A DNA stretch of 64,000 nucleotides from an uncultured bacterium (GTDB lineage Bacteria > Cyanobacteriota > Vampirovibrionia > Gastranaerophilales > Gastranaerophilaceae): positions 1-64,000 of the forward strand of contig CASEYJ010000007.1 of NCBI GenBank assembly GCA_949292175.1. The letters run 5' to 3'. Below the pieces are notes generated by a model that saw nothing but the letters and a program-made list of their open reading frames with translations, did no database searches and had not been told where the DNA came from. Positions 1 through 8,209 of the stretch are shown here, one piece after another (position 1 is the first letter of the stretch; the number at the start of each line of letters is the position of its first letter). Both the position numbers and the translations under genes were made by a program.

Positions 1-11
1 AAAAATTTTTA

Positions 12-128
12 AGGACAATGATGACCTAACAAAGTCCAATTTGCTCCTTTTTTGTCAATTTTAAAAATTAGGCTCTATTTTAAACACGTTTTACCATTCA
101 GCCCCTGTTCCCTTATTATCATTGTCCT
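12..128. repeat. 11-bp inverted repeat flanking the hydrolase 3' end
   Basis: AGGACAATGAT (12-22) is repeated in exact inverted orientation as ATCATTGTCCT (118-128), 95 bp apart, downstream of the hydrolase stop. No coding sequence lies between. It could be the base of a long stem, the ends of a small non-coding element, or chance; the window edge prevents judging context. Confidence 0.35.
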
Positions 129-148
129 ATTAATTTATATTAAACATA

Positions 149-868
149 TCAATCCGATAACCAATTCATACAAAGGTTAGAGAATTCACTCGGGAAGTGA
201 AGAAATAAATCCTCAGCATGGCATCCATTTGGAAATTCTTTATACTGTTTAAAACACCTTACTTTGTTATATAAATCTTTTGTGTGCCAAGGACAAACTG
301 TTGGATCTTTTTCACCAGCAATAAAAAGTGTTGGAACGCTGATTTTATCAACAACGTCAATCGGCTTAATTTTCTTTAGCGGTATCGGATACGGACGAAT
401 TGATGCGAATCTGTCAAACTCGAATTTTTTAAATGTTTCTCCCCAGGCTTCTTTTTTCCACATTTTATTTTCAATTTTACTAAAATCAGTTGGTGCAGAT
501 ACTGCAATAACCTTATCTATAAAACGGCTTTTTGAAGAATAAATTAAAGCCATGGCTGCCCCGAGAGAAAAGCCCGCTAAATAAATCTTTTTATAATTAT
601 TCTTTCTTGCAAAACGCACCACACAATCCATATCCATAATTTCTTTTGCTGTAAATGTATAAAAACCACCACTTTTACCATGGCCTCTAAAATCGAATGA
701 AATTACATCATATGACTTTGCAAAAAAATCTGCAATCTTAGAAAAAGCGTTGGAGTCTTTTGTCATACACCATCCTGGTGCAACAATTACAACAGAATCG
801 CGCTCCCCGTTATAATAATTAATTGCAATTTCAACATCATCTTTTGTTTTTAAACTATAATTTTCCAT
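149..868 (-). CDS. alpha/beta hydrolase (serine type)
   Basis: A 239-residue soluble alpha/beta hydrolase, probably an esterase or lipase-like enzyme acting in the cytoplasm; no signal peptide is visible. The fold is supported by the oxyanion-strand motif VAPGW near residue 30, the FDFRGHGKS motif at 58-66, a nucleophile elbow G-F-S-L-G with Ser101, an acid in AGEKDP (Asp188) and a catalytic His217 in GCHAED. Length is normal for the family. It is transcribed away from the rubrerythrin gene and shares no operon in this window. There is no clear Shine-Dalgarno sequence before the ATG. The substrate cannot be read from the sequence. Confidence 0.85.
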   Translation of the reverse strand: MENYSLKTKDDVEIAINYYNGERDSVVIVAPGWCMTKDSNAFSKIADFFAKSYDVISFDFRGHGKSGGFYTFTAKEIMDMDCVVRFARKNNYKKIYLAGFSLGAAMALIYSSKSRFIDKVIAVSAPTDFSKIENKMWKKEAWGETFKKFEFDRFASIRPYPIPLKKIKPIDVVDKISVPTLFIAGEKDPTVCPWHTKDLYNKVRCFKQYKEFPNGCHAEDLFLHFPSEFSNLCMNWLSD

Positions 869-991
869 ACCGTTTTCTTAAATTGCTTAATTTCAGCCAA
901 AAAACTCTTTTACAACCCCTGTATTTTATATAATATTACTTGAATTTGCAAGTTTTTACCTTTAAGCACACTCATCTATATCATTTAAAAA

Positions 992-1020
992 TTTACAAAA
1001 GCTATAAAATATGCTATAAT
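992..1020 (+). promoter_or_regulatory. sigma70-type promoter of rubrerythrin gene
   Basis: TTTACA (992-997), a 17-bp spacer and TATAAT (1015-1020), the latter preceded by TGC, giving an extended -10. The rubrerythrin ATG follows at 1062 with a strong ribosome binding site AGGAGAG at 1052-1058. Confidence 0.8.
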
Positions 1021-1061
1021 CCAGCTGGTATTATTATTTACGAGAAGAATTAGGAGAGAAT

Positions 1062-1607
1062 ATGAACTTAAACGATAGCGCAACAGCTAAAAACTTAAAA
1101 AAAGCGTTTGATTTTGTTGCAAAACGCAGAACTGAATATGATATATATGCTCTTATTGCAGAAAAACAAGGAAATAATGAATTAGCCAGATTACTGACAA
1201 TGTTCTCAGACATGGAAAAAGAACACGCTAAACTTTGGTTTAAGTGGTTAAACAACGGTGAAGTTCCGGAACTGGTAGATTGTCTTGAAAAAGCTCTTAG
1301 ACAAGAAAGAAACGAAATAGAAGGAACTTATAATACTTTTGCCAAAACTGCCGACGCTGAAGGATTTGAACACGTTGCTGGTCTATTCAGAACAATAGAA
1401 TCATTCGAAATCAATCACATTGACAGACTAAAGAAAGTGATTGCGAAATTAAAAGACACCGTAGAACCTAACGAAGACGGAACATACAATTGGGTTTGCT
1501 CTGTATGCGGCTGCGTATTCAGACAAAAAGAAGAACCAACTTACTGCCCGATATGCGTAAAAGAAAACGTATTCTTCTATAAAGGTTCTGAAGACCAAAA
1601 CAAATAA
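1062..1607 (+). CDS. rbr: rubrerythrin
   Basis: Rubrerythrin, a cytoplasmic non-heme iron peroxidase that reduces hydrogen peroxide in anaerobes and microaerophiles. The N-terminal ferritin-like four-helix domain (about 5-130) carries the diiron ligands, including E52-K-E-H55 and E116-I-N-H119. The C-terminal rubredoxin-like domain (about 142-176) has the paired CxxC motifs C146/C149 and C162/C165 that bind one iron. At 181 residues it has the usual size. It has its own extended -10 promoter and strong ribosome binding site, and is monocistronic, ending in a hairpin terminator. It points to an oxygen-sensitive lifestyle. Confidence 0.96.
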   Translation: MNLNDSATAKNLKKAFDFVAKRRTEYDIYALIAEKQGNNELARLLTMFSDMEKEHAKLWFKWLNNGEVPELVDCLEKALRQERNEIEGTYNTFAKTADAEGFEHVAGLFRTIESFEINHIDRLKKVIAKLKDTVEPNEDGTYNWVCSVCGCVFRQKEEPTYCPICVKENVFFYKGSEDQNK

Positions 1608-1635
1608 GAAGACCATTTTAAACAATACAGTAAAC

Positions 1636-1665
1636 AAAGAGATAGGCGGGATTGCCTATCTCTTT
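1636..1665. terminator. hairpin terminator between convergent genes
   Basis: AAAGAGATAGGC pairs with GCCTATCTCTTT across a 6-nt loop, just after the rubrerythrin stop. The right arm overlaps the stop codon of the convergent CMD-cupin gene at 1656, so the arms may serve both directions, although the T tracts are short. Confidence 0.7.
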
Positions 1666-2537
1666 AGTTTTAAACCGTTATAATATTCATCAGAAACCGG
1701 CTCTAACCACTCATTAGAAGTCTCTACCCCATCTAACTCAAAAGCTAAATGAGAGAACCAAGAATCAGGAGCCGCACCATGCCAGTGTTTCACGCCAGCC
1801 GGAATATGAATAACTGTTCCTTCAACAATTTCAACAGGGTCTTTGCCCCATTCTTGGTAGTAACCTCTACCACCAACACCAATTAGCATTTGTCCACCAC
1901 CAGATTTCGCATTATGGATATGCCAATTATTTCTACATCCGGGTTCAAACGTTACATTAAATATTTTCACCTGTTCAGTAGAAACCGGAGCTAAATAACT
2001 TTGCCCGATAAAATATTTTGCATACGCAGTATTTGCCTCTCCAACAGGGAACATTATAGTTTTTTCATACTGTTCTTTTGAAGAAGGTTGAACAGAATCT
2101 TCCGTCCAAACAGTTTTAGCCAAATTAAATGCCGCCCAAGCCTTTGGCCAACCTGCATAAAACGCATTATGAGTAATTATTGCTGCAATTTCTTCTTTTG
2201 TAACGCCATGATTTTTAGCATTCTGTAAATGATATATCAGGGAATTATCTGTAATACCCATAGAAATCAATGATACAACAGTAATAATACTCCTTGTTTT
2301 CAAATCAATATCTTGATTATTCCAATTTTCACCAAATAAAACATCGTCATTAAATTTGGCAAATTCTGGTGCAAAATCACCGAGTTGAACCCTTCCCGCC
2401 GTTTGTATTATCTTTTGCATATTATCTCCTTTATTAAAATTATTACTCTGAGTATTAGTTTTTGCAAGACAAGGATTAATAATTATGTTGGTTGAAAGCA
2501 TCAACAATGCTAACAAAATACTTACTTTATCTTTCAT
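1656..2537 (-). CDS. secreted carboxymuconolactone decarboxylase-cupin fusion protein
   Basis: A 293-residue fusion. Residues 1-25 form a signal peptide (hydrophobic core, then CLAKT). Residues about 50-145 resemble the carboxymuconolactone decarboxylase/AhpD family, but of the type lacking the CxxC redox pair. Residues about 165-270 are a cupin with metal-ligand-like WHIH (206, 208) and KHWHG (251, 253). Proteins of this layout are common in gut bacteria but their substrate is not established. It is the last gene of the LysR-linked operon, 7 nt after the preceding hydrolase, which is also exported; the two may act together outside the cytoplasm. Confidence 0.85.
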   Translation of the reverse strand: MKDKVSILLALLMLSTNIIINPCLAKTNTQSNNFNKGDNMQKIIQTAGRVQLGDFAPEFAKFNDDVLFGENWNNQDIDLKTRSIITVVSLISMGITDNSLIYHLQNAKNHGVTKEEIAAIITHNAFYAGWPKAWAAFNLAKTVWTEDSVQPSSKEQYEKTIMFPVGEANTAYAKYFIGQSYLAPVSTEQVKIFNVTFEPGCRNNWHIHNAKSGGGQMLIGVGGRGYYQEWGKDPVEIVEGTVIHIPAGVKHWHGAAPDSWFSHLAFELDGVETSNEWLEPVSDEYYNGLKLKR

Positions 2538-2544
2538 ATTCCAC

Positions 2545-3582
2545 CTATTTCAAGTTTTCTTTGTAAAACGCTTCAATTTCATCAAATGGAATCTTCTCTA
2601 AATTGTCATACAAATCAACGTGATTAGCATCTTTGATAATCAACAATCTTTTATTATCACCAGTCAACTTCTTGAAAGCCCCTTCTGAAAAATAACGGCT
2701 ATGAGCATTTTCGCCATGAATCATCAAAACCGGAGTTCTAATCTCGCCGGCATAAGCTAAAATTGGCTGATTAATCAAAGAAAGACTAGAAGTTAAATTC
2801 CAGTTCCCATTTGAATTTATAGCTCTTGGATGATAACCTCTTTTGGTTTTATAATATGCCCAATAATCTTTCATAAATTGAGGTTCATTTCCTTGTAACT
2901 TATCCGGATTACTTGGAGCCTTCGCAAACGTTCCACTTTTAAAATCTTCAGTACGTTGCTTATTTAAGACTTTTTTAAGTTCATATCGAGCATTCTCATC
3001 CATAACATCATTGTATCCAAAAGCATTCACTCTTGTCATATCGTACATTGTCGATGTAACTGTGGCTTTAATTCTTGTGTCAATAGCCGCGGCATTAAGA
3101 GCAAAACCGCCAAACCCACAAATACCAAGGATACCAATACGTTCAGAATCAACATTTTTCTGCACACTTAAAAAATCTACGGCAGCCGAAAAATCCTCAG
3201 TGTTTATGTCAGGCGAAGCAACATTTCTAGGTTCGCCAGAACTTTCACCCGTATAACTTGGATCGAAAGCTAAGGTAATAAAACCCCTCTCAGCAAGTGT
3301 TTGAGCATATAATCCTGAAGCCTGCTCTTTTACTGCCCCAAAAGGACCTGAAATTGCGATACCTGAAAGTTTTTCACTATTACTTATATTTTTAGGGATA
3401 TACATATCCCCAACCAAAGTTATTCCAAATCGATTTTTGAAACTTACTTTTTTAATTTCAACTTTATCTGATTTTGGAAAAACCTTATCCCAATTATCAA
3501 CCGATTTTGCATGTACCATATTACTTACTCCTATAAAAAATAATCCGACAAGTATAATCCCAACTAGAAGTTTATTAAACAC
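2545..3582 (-). CDS. exported alpha/beta hydrolase with Cys nucleophile (YcjY-like)
   Basis: A 345-residue alpha/beta hydrolase with an N-terminal signal peptide (residues 1-25, ending VHAKS). The nucleophile elbow reads G-I-C-G-F-G-G, placing Cys155 where most relatives carry Ser, as in dienelactone hydrolases and E. coli YcjY. The catalytic His is probably H321 in DANHVDLYD; the acid residue is less clear. It starts at GTG behind AAGGAGGA; the start overlaps the upstream hydrolase by 8 nt, so translation is probably coupled. The paired hydrolases share the ending motif HVDLYD and look like duplicated genes, one cytoplasmic and one exported. Substrate unknown. Confidence 0.85.
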   Translation of the reverse strand: MFNKLLVGIILVGLFFIGVSNMVHAKSVDNWDKVFPKSDKVEIKKVSFKNRFGITLVGDMYIPKNISNSEKLSGIAISGPFGAVKEQASGLYAQTLAERGFITLAFDPSYTGESSGEPRNVASPDINTEDFSAAVDFLSVQKNVDSERIGILGICGFGGFALNAAAIDTRIKATVTSTMYDMTRVNAFGYNDVMDENARYELKKVLNKQRTEDFKSGTFAKAPSNPDKLQGNEPQFMKDYWAYYKTKRGYHPRAINSNGNWNLTSSLSLINQPILAYAGEIRTPVLMIHGENAHSRYFSEGAFKKLTGDNKRLLIIKDANHVDLYDNLEKIPFDEIEAFYKENLK

Positions 3583-4531
3583 AATTGTCCTCCTTTAAAT
3601 TTTTTGAAAAATAGGAAACAAGTTTTTCTACAACCTGATCTACAAATTGAGGCTTGTCGTATAAATCAACATGGGTTGCCCCCTGGATAGTAAATATTTC
3701 TTTAGGCTCTAACGCTTTTTCATAACAATTATGAGTGTAAAATAAAGTATCAGCCTCAGACCCAACTATTAACAAAATTGGTCTTGGAGAAACAGTATCA
3801 ATATGAGCAAACGCATCCCAAGCAGCAAGCTTATCATTACTTGACACCAGATACCTGTTAACAGATGTAGGATAATAACACCTTTCCGTTCTATAATACT
3901 CACTAGCCTCTTTTGAAATGACAGACGGAGCATTTTTAATTTCCTCTTCAGTTTCCGGTACATATTTCCAATATCTGGCTTCCTCACCTAACGCTTCCGC
4001 ATTTCGTGCTTCTGCAACTTCTTTAAGCAGTTTTTTCAAATAATCTTTTTCATCGACACCAGGGAACCCATTTTTTGCACTATCACCAACATCCCAAGTA
4101 CTAATTCCTGCTGCTGCCTTTATTCTTAAGTCTGTTTGAATAGCATTCATCGTATATCCACCACCGGCACAGACGCCCATAGCTCCAATACCTTCACTAT
4201 CTACATATTTAAGAGTGACTAAATAATCAACCGCAGAATGAATATCCTCAACTCTTGAAGTCGGATCCTCGAGATATCTCGGAAGCCCTTCACTCTCCCC
4301 CTGATGACTAGCATCGAAAGCTAATGCGACGAAACCGTGCTGAGCTAAATTCCAAGCATAAAGGGAAGAACATTGTTCTTTCACGCCTCCACCAGGGTGC
4401 GTTACAACTATTGCCGGATATTTTTTATCTTCTTCGAAATTCTTAGGTAAAAATAAAAGACCAGCAATATTCAAATCAAATTTTTTAAAAGTTACCTTTA
4501 AACCCTCTTTATAATGAGTATCGTATAACAT
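3575..4531 (-). CDS. cytoplasmic alpha/beta hydrolase with Cys nucleophile
   Basis: A 318-residue hydrolase similar in layout to its downstream neighbour but without a signal peptide. The nucleophile elbow is G-V-C-A-G-G (Cys121), the acid is probably Asp261 in GSEADT, and the catalytic His is H287 in GATHVDLYD. The insert between strands 6 and 7 (about 150-240) would form a helical cap. Ribosome binding site AAGGAG precedes the ATG. It overlaps the next gene by 8 nt. Dienelactone-hydrolase-type chemistry on a lactone or ester is the reasonable guess from the Cys, but no substrate can be named. Confidence 0.85.
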   Translation of the reverse strand: MLYDTHYKEGLKVTFKKFDLNIAGLLFLPKNFEEDKKYPAIVVTHPGGGVKEQCSSLYAWNLAQHGFVALAFDASHQGESEGLPRYLEDPTSRVEDIHSAVDYLVTLKYVDSEGIGAMGVCAGGGYTMNAIQTDLRIKAAAGISTWDVGDSAKNGFPGVDEKDYLKKLLKEVAEARNAEALGEEARYWKYVPETEEEIKNAPSVISKEASEYYRTERCYYPTSVNRYLVSSNDKLAAWDAFAHIDTVSPRPILLIVGSEADTLFYTHNCYEKALEPKEIFTIQGATHVDLYDKPQFVDQVVEKLVSYFSKNLKEDNCV

Positions 4532-4541
4532 AAAAATCTCC

Positions 4542-5084
4542 TTAATTTATTGATTTACCAAGCTCATACGCTTCTTTCAAGCCAGCATTACCTTCGATAT
4601 CGCCGACATTAGTAACACCGATAGCTCTAACAACACCCTTCAACTCAACTCCGGAATGACAATCAATCCAACCTTGGAGTCCTGCTATTGTTGTATCCAT
4701 AGCGGCCTCATCATTTTCTGCACAAGTCGCCAACAAATATACATCCTTAAACTTATTTGCAGTCGTGAACAATGGGTTTGAACGATCTATCATTGTTTTC
4801 ATCTGACCTGACATACAATAGTAATACACAGGAGTTGCCCAAACTATTACATCTGAGTCCTTAATTTTTTCATTTATATTATTTGCATCGTCATCTATCA
4901 CACATCTTTTAAGCTCCATACAAGCAAGACAGCCTTTGCAAAAACTTATTTTCTTATCGCATAAATAGATAACTTCAACCTGATTTCCTGCTTCTAATGC
5001 TCCTTTCTCAAATTCCTGCGCTAATCTATTAGAATTTCCATTCTTTCTTGGACTTGTTCCTATAATCAAAACTCTCTTTGCCAT
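4542..5084 (-). CDS. flavodoxin-family NAD(P)H-dependent FMN reductase
   Basis: A 180-residue flavodoxin-like protein. The N-terminal phosphate loop GTSPRKNGNS binds FMN, followed by CKGCLACM and a further Cys, the pattern of iron-sulfur flavoproteins and related NAD(P)H oxidoreductases. The PVYYYCMSGQMK segment is the second flavin-binding loop. The start was set at the ATG of MAKRVL because AGAGG lies 5 nt upstream; an in-frame GTG two codons earlier has no proper spacing. It sits between the acetyltransferase and hydrolase genes in the LysR-linked operon and likely supplies reducing power. Its partner substrate is unknown. Confidence 0.85.
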   Translation of the reverse strand: MAKRVLIIGTSPRKNGNSNRLAQEFEKGALEAGNQVEVIYLCDKKISFCKGCLACMELKRCVIDDDANNINEKIKDSDVIVWATPVYYYCMSGQMKTMIDRSNPLFTTANKFKDVYLLATCAENDEAAMDTTIAGLQGWIDCHSGVELKGVVRAIGVTNVGDIEGNAGLKEAYELGKSIN

Positions 5085-5096
5085 AAACACCTCTTT

Positions 5097-5675
5097 CTAT
5101 TTATTCTCAGATTCAATATACTTAATAATTTTCGCAGGATTACCTGCGACAACAGCATTTTTGGGAACATCTTTAACTACAACCGCTCCAGCACCGATTA
5201 TAGCACCATCGTTCACCGTTACGCCCGGAATAATTGTTACATTCGAACCTATCCAAACATCATTCCCAATTTTAACTTTCTTAGCAATCATAGATAATCT
5301 ACTTGGAATATCAAAACAATGATTCAATGTCGTAATAACAACAGAATGTCCTATCAGTACATTATCACCAATTTCAATTCCACCTTGATCTTGAAATTTA
5401 CAACAAGCATTTATAAAAACGTTTTTTCCAACAGATATATTAACCCCACACTCTGTATAAAATGGGGGAAACATTCTGAAACTTTTATCAACTTCTTTAT
5501 CTGTTAATTTTGAAAACAGTGTCCTTATTTCGTCTTGATTGTGATATTCACAATTTAATTTCATCGTTACTTTTCGAGCTTCCTCTGACAACTCAAAAAA
5601 CTTTTGTAAAATAGGAGAATCCTTATCTACAAAATCATGAGTTTTCATATATTCAATAAATTCTTTATTATTCAT
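5097..5675 (-). CDS. sugar O-acetyltransferase, left-handed beta-helix (maltose/galactoside acetyltransferase family)
   Basis: A 192-residue acetyl-CoA-dependent O-acetyltransferase. The N-terminal Mac-type helical region (about 1-60) is followed by hexapeptide repeats of the left-handed beta-helix, with the family-typical TTLNHCF, WIGSNVTIIPGV and AVVVKDVPKNAVVAGNPAK segments. The start at MNNKEF is chosen because AGAGGG lies 7 nt upstream; the reading frame continues 19 codons further without a ribosome site. It is the first gene of the operon divergent from lysR. Such enzymes often sit in mixed operons as detoxifying or modifying acetyltransferases; the acceptor is unknown. Confidence 0.9.
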   Translation of the reverse strand: MNNKEFIEYMKTHDFVDKDSPILQKFFELSEEARKVTMKLNCEYHNQDEIRTLFSKLTDKEVDKSFRMFPPFYTECGVNISVGKNVFINACCKFQDQGGIEIGDNVLIGHSVVITTLNHCFDIPSRLSMIAKKVKIGNDVWIGSNVTIIPGVTVNDGAIIGAGAVVVKDVPKNAVVAGNPAKIIKYIESENK

Positions 5676-5746
5676 TAAAATACCCTCTAAGTTATATTTT
5701 AGATATAAACTATTATTTACTATTTTTATCAAAATAGCAAATACCT

Positions 5747-5774
5747 ATAATAAATAATCAGTAATGCTTGACAA
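5747..5774 (-). promoter_or_regulatory. promoter of the LysR-linked operon
   Basis: On the minus strand, TTGTCA (5769-5774), a 16-bp spacer and TATTAT (5747-5752). The -35 lies inside the 19-bp palindrome and overlaps the -35 of the divergent lysR promoter almost completely. Confidence 0.6.
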
Positions 5775-5780
5775 GCATTA
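5762..5780. promoter_or_regulatory. 19-bp perfect palindrome, likely LysR operator
   Basis: TAATGCTTGACAAGCATTA: two 9-bp arms around a central A, 23 bp before the lysR start codon. It has the T-N11-A style symmetry expected for LysR-type binding sites and lies across both divergent -35 boxes. Confidence 0.75.
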
Positions 5781-5796
5781 CAAAAAATTTTAATAT
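5768..5796 (+). promoter_or_regulatory. lysR promoter, apparently leaderless
   Basis: Consensus TTGACA (5768-5773), 17-bp spacer and TAATAT (5791-5796). The ATG begins only 6 nt after the -10 box, so the predicted transcript starts at or next to the start codon. No Shine-Dalgarno sequence is present. Confidence 0.65.
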
Positions 5797-5802
5797 ACTC
5801 TT

Positions 5803-6723
5803 ATGGAAATCAGAGTACTAAAATATTTTTTAACAGTAGCAGAAATAGGCAACATAACAAAAGCCGCAAACTCAATGCACCTAACCCAACCAACCTTATC
5901 GAGGCAACTACAAGACCTTGAAAAAGAACTTGGTCAAAAACTCTTCATTAGAGGGAACCATAATGTAACCCTAACCCCTGAAGGAATAATTTTAAGGAAA
6001 AGAGCAGAAGAAATTATAGAACTTGTCGAAAAAACGGAAAATGAATTTATTTCTATCAAAGAAGAAATCTCCGGGGATATATACATAGGTGCTGGAGAAA
6101 CAAAATCGATAAGCCTAATTTCTGATGTGATGGCCACTCTAAAAAAAGATTATCCAAAAATCAAATTTCATATTGTATCTGGGGATAGCGAAGATTTGTC
6201 TGAAAAATTAGATAAAGGGTTATTGGATTTTTGTATATTTATTGAGCCATTTGACGTTGAGATGTATCCGCAAAAATACAACTATCTGAACCTTGGAGAA
6301 AAAGATGTTTGGGGTATTTTATTAAGAAACGATGACCCTTTAGCAAAAAAGGAAAGCGTAGAAATACAAGATCTACTAGACTTACCTCTTTTAATTTCCA
6401 GACAAGCCATAAAAAAATCATTCGAAAAAAATCCTATCTTGAACTGGTTTGGGAACAATTACGACAAATTAAACATAGCAGGCACATATAATCTAATCTA
6501 TAATGCAGCCATTATGACGGAGAACAAAATAGGTTACACTCTAGGCTTGGACAGATTGATAAAAGATACAATCAACAGTCCATTATGCTTCAGACCCCTA
6601 AACCCTAAATTAGAAGTTGAAGTTAACATTGCCTGGAAAAAGAATCAAATATTTTCTCGCCCTTCAAAGCTCTTCTTAGAAGAATTAAACAAAAAATTTT
6701 TGAGCCAATTACCTAGAACATAA
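5803..6723 (+). CDS. LysR-family transcriptional regulator
   Basis: A 306-residue LysR-type regulator. The winged helix-turn-helix occupies about residues 1-60 (ITKAANSMHLTQPTLSRQ is the recognition region), then a linker helix and the two-lobed effector-binding domain from about 90. It is transcribed divergently from the acetyltransferase-flavodoxin-hydrolase-CMD operon and is the likely regulator of that operon through the palindrome at 5762-5780, which should also give autorepression. Its 3' end overlaps the convergent antiporter gene by 11 bp. The effector cannot be predicted. Confidence 0.95.
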   Translation: MEIRVLKYFLTVAEIGNITKAANSMHLTQPTLSRQLQDLEKELGQKLFIRGNHNVTLTPEGIILRKRAEEIIELVEKTENEFISIKEEISGDIYIGAGETKSISLISDVMATLKKDYPKIKFHIVSGDSEDLSEKLDKGLLDFCIFIEPFDVEMYPQKYNYLNLGEKDVWGILLRNDDPLAKKESVEIQDLLDLPLLISRQAIKKSFEKNPILNWFGNNYDKLNIAGTYNLIYNAAIMTENKIGYTLGLDRLIKDTINSPLCFRPLNPKLEVEVNIAWKKNQIFSRPSKLFLEELNKKFLSQLPRT

Positions 6724-8014
6724 TAACAGCCAATATTGCAAAAACAATCAATGGAATATTAAAATGCAAAAATGTAGGGATACACGTGTCAGTTATATGG
6801 TTATGCTGCCCATCAAAATTTAACCCTGCAGTAGGGCCAAGGGTTGTATCAGAAGCTGGAGACCCAGCATCACCCAAAGCCGCAGCAGCAGCTATCACGA
6901 TAACAGTTGCAGCAAGGCTAAACCCTAAATTTTGACAAATTGGCACATACAATACCGCCAAAATAGGAATAGTACCAAAAGAAGTTCCAATACCCATCGT
7001 AATAAACAAACCAACGAACAACATTAGAGCAGCTGCAATAATTTTATTTCCACCCATAAATGGAACAATTGCAGAAACAAGAGATTCAACTCCACCCGTA
7101 GATTTTAGAACCATTGCAAAGCCTGCCGCAACAAGCATTACAAAAGCTACATATCCCATCATACCAATACCTTCATTAATGAGCTTATCCATCTTGTCAT
7201 GATCAATAGTTTTTGTTCCAAAAATTATACTAAGCCCAACTAAAGCACCAAGTGGTAATGAATTTGTTAAAAGCTGAACAACTAAAGTCATTAACGCAGC
7301 AAAAAGAGTTATGTAATGATTTTTATTAAATCCGGCAACTTCCTCTTTCTCGATATCCATATTAACATCGCTATATTCACGAGGTTTAGCATAAGATACG
7401 AAAACCGATATTAACAAACCAACAGTCATTGCCACGCCTAAAAACCAGGTATAATGCCAAACGTCACTTTTTGCAACGTGAATTCCGTTTTGCGTAATAT
7501 TATCAGCGAGTAAGCCTTGGAATATCAAACCAAAACCTGCCGGAATCATTATATAAGGAGTCTTAAGTCCATAAGCTAAAGCACACGCAACAGCACGCCT
7601 ATCTAACTTCAATTTATTCATAATCGCCAAAAGCGGCGGAATCATAATCGGAATAAATGCAATATGCACAGGAATTAAATTCTGTGACATAACAGCCATT
7701 ACCACCAGAATAAAAAGTAAAAGATATTTATTCGACTTAATTATAGAAGCAATTTTCTTTGCTAAAAGTGCATCTAACCCTGTATGCGTCATAGAAGCAG
7801 CAAACGCACCTAAGAGAATATAACTCAAAGCTGTTTCCGCATTTCCTCCCATGCCACTAATAAAAATATGCATAATTTCGGTTATTGAAATATGACCGAT
7901 AATACCTGCAACAATCGCAGAAATCATTAACGACAAAAGTACATTCACTTTGCAAAGGCACAGTACGCATAATAAAATGACTGAAACTATAATAGGGTTA
8001 AACAATACTTCCAT
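6713..8014 (-). CDS. Na+/H+ antiporter family membrane protein (NhaC-like)
   Basis: A 433-residue inner membrane protein with roughly 11-12 hydrophobic segments, resembling the NhaC/Na_H_antiporter superfamily. The most recognisable region is the C-terminal GDAGSPASDTTLGPTAGL followed by polar residues within membrane, a conserved signature of this group. It probably exchanges Na+ for H+, though some relatives carry organic acids or amino acids. The gene is monocistronic. On its promoter side, TAGTAT lies 6 nt before the ATG (8021-8026) and no ribosome site is seen, so it may also be leaderless, but the -35 is weak. Confidence 0.85.
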   Translation of the reverse strand: MEVLFNPIIVSVILLCVLCLCKVNVLLSLMISAIVAGIIGHISITEIMHIFISGMGGNAETALSYILLGAFAASMTHTGLDALLAKKIASIIKSNKYLLLFILVVMAVMSQNLIPVHIAFIPIMIPPLLAIMNKLKLDRRAVACALAYGLKTPYIMIPAGFGLIFQGLLADNITQNGIHVAKSDVWHYTWFLGVAMTVGLLISVFVSYAKPREYSDVNMDIEKEEVAGFNKNHYITLFAALMTLVVQLLTNSLPLGALVGLSIIFGTKTIDHDKMDKLINEGIGMMGYVAFVMLVAAGFAMVLKSTGGVESLVSAIVPFMGGNKIIAAALMLFVGLFITMGIGTSFGTIPILAVLYVPICQNLGFSLAATVIVIAAAAALGDAGSPASDTTLGPTAGLNFDGQHNHITDTCIPTFLHFNIPLIVFAILAVIMF

Positions 8015-8112
8015 AAAAAGATACTAACACAAACAACATTACAGAATAAAGATATTTATACAATTAATTTATACACCTGGGTAATTGTTAACATTATATT
8101 GTGGGGGTTAAA

Positions 8113-8182
8113 TATAATTAATCTTTTTCATACTTCCAGCTATTCTTAATTCCAACGAGCCTTATTGTAAGGCTCTTTTTTT
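8113..8182 (+). ncRNA. candidate small RNA ending in an orphan terminator
   Basis: A strong rho-independent terminator (GAGCCTTA, loop TTG, TAAGGCTC, then seven T; 8157-8182) faces the plus strand, but no plus-strand gene lies upstream: the neighbour reads the other way. TATAAT at 8113-8118 with a poor TTAACA -35 (19-bp spacing) would start an RNA of about 58 nt near 8125. It could be a short sRNA, or a block that protects the tRNA from readthrough. The terminator is solid; the RNA is an inference. Confidence 0.4.
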
Positions 8183-8209
8183 ACAGATAAAAATTTGAAA
8201 AGTTTAGAC

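Noticed and set aside
264-542. 92-aa open frame on the plus strand within the first hydrolase
   Set aside because: Antisense shadow; the hydrolase has intact catalytic residues in the other frame.
3769-3987. 72-aa frame inside the second hydrolase on the same strand
   Set aside because: Lys/Leu/Ile-rich out-of-frame reading with no ribosome site.
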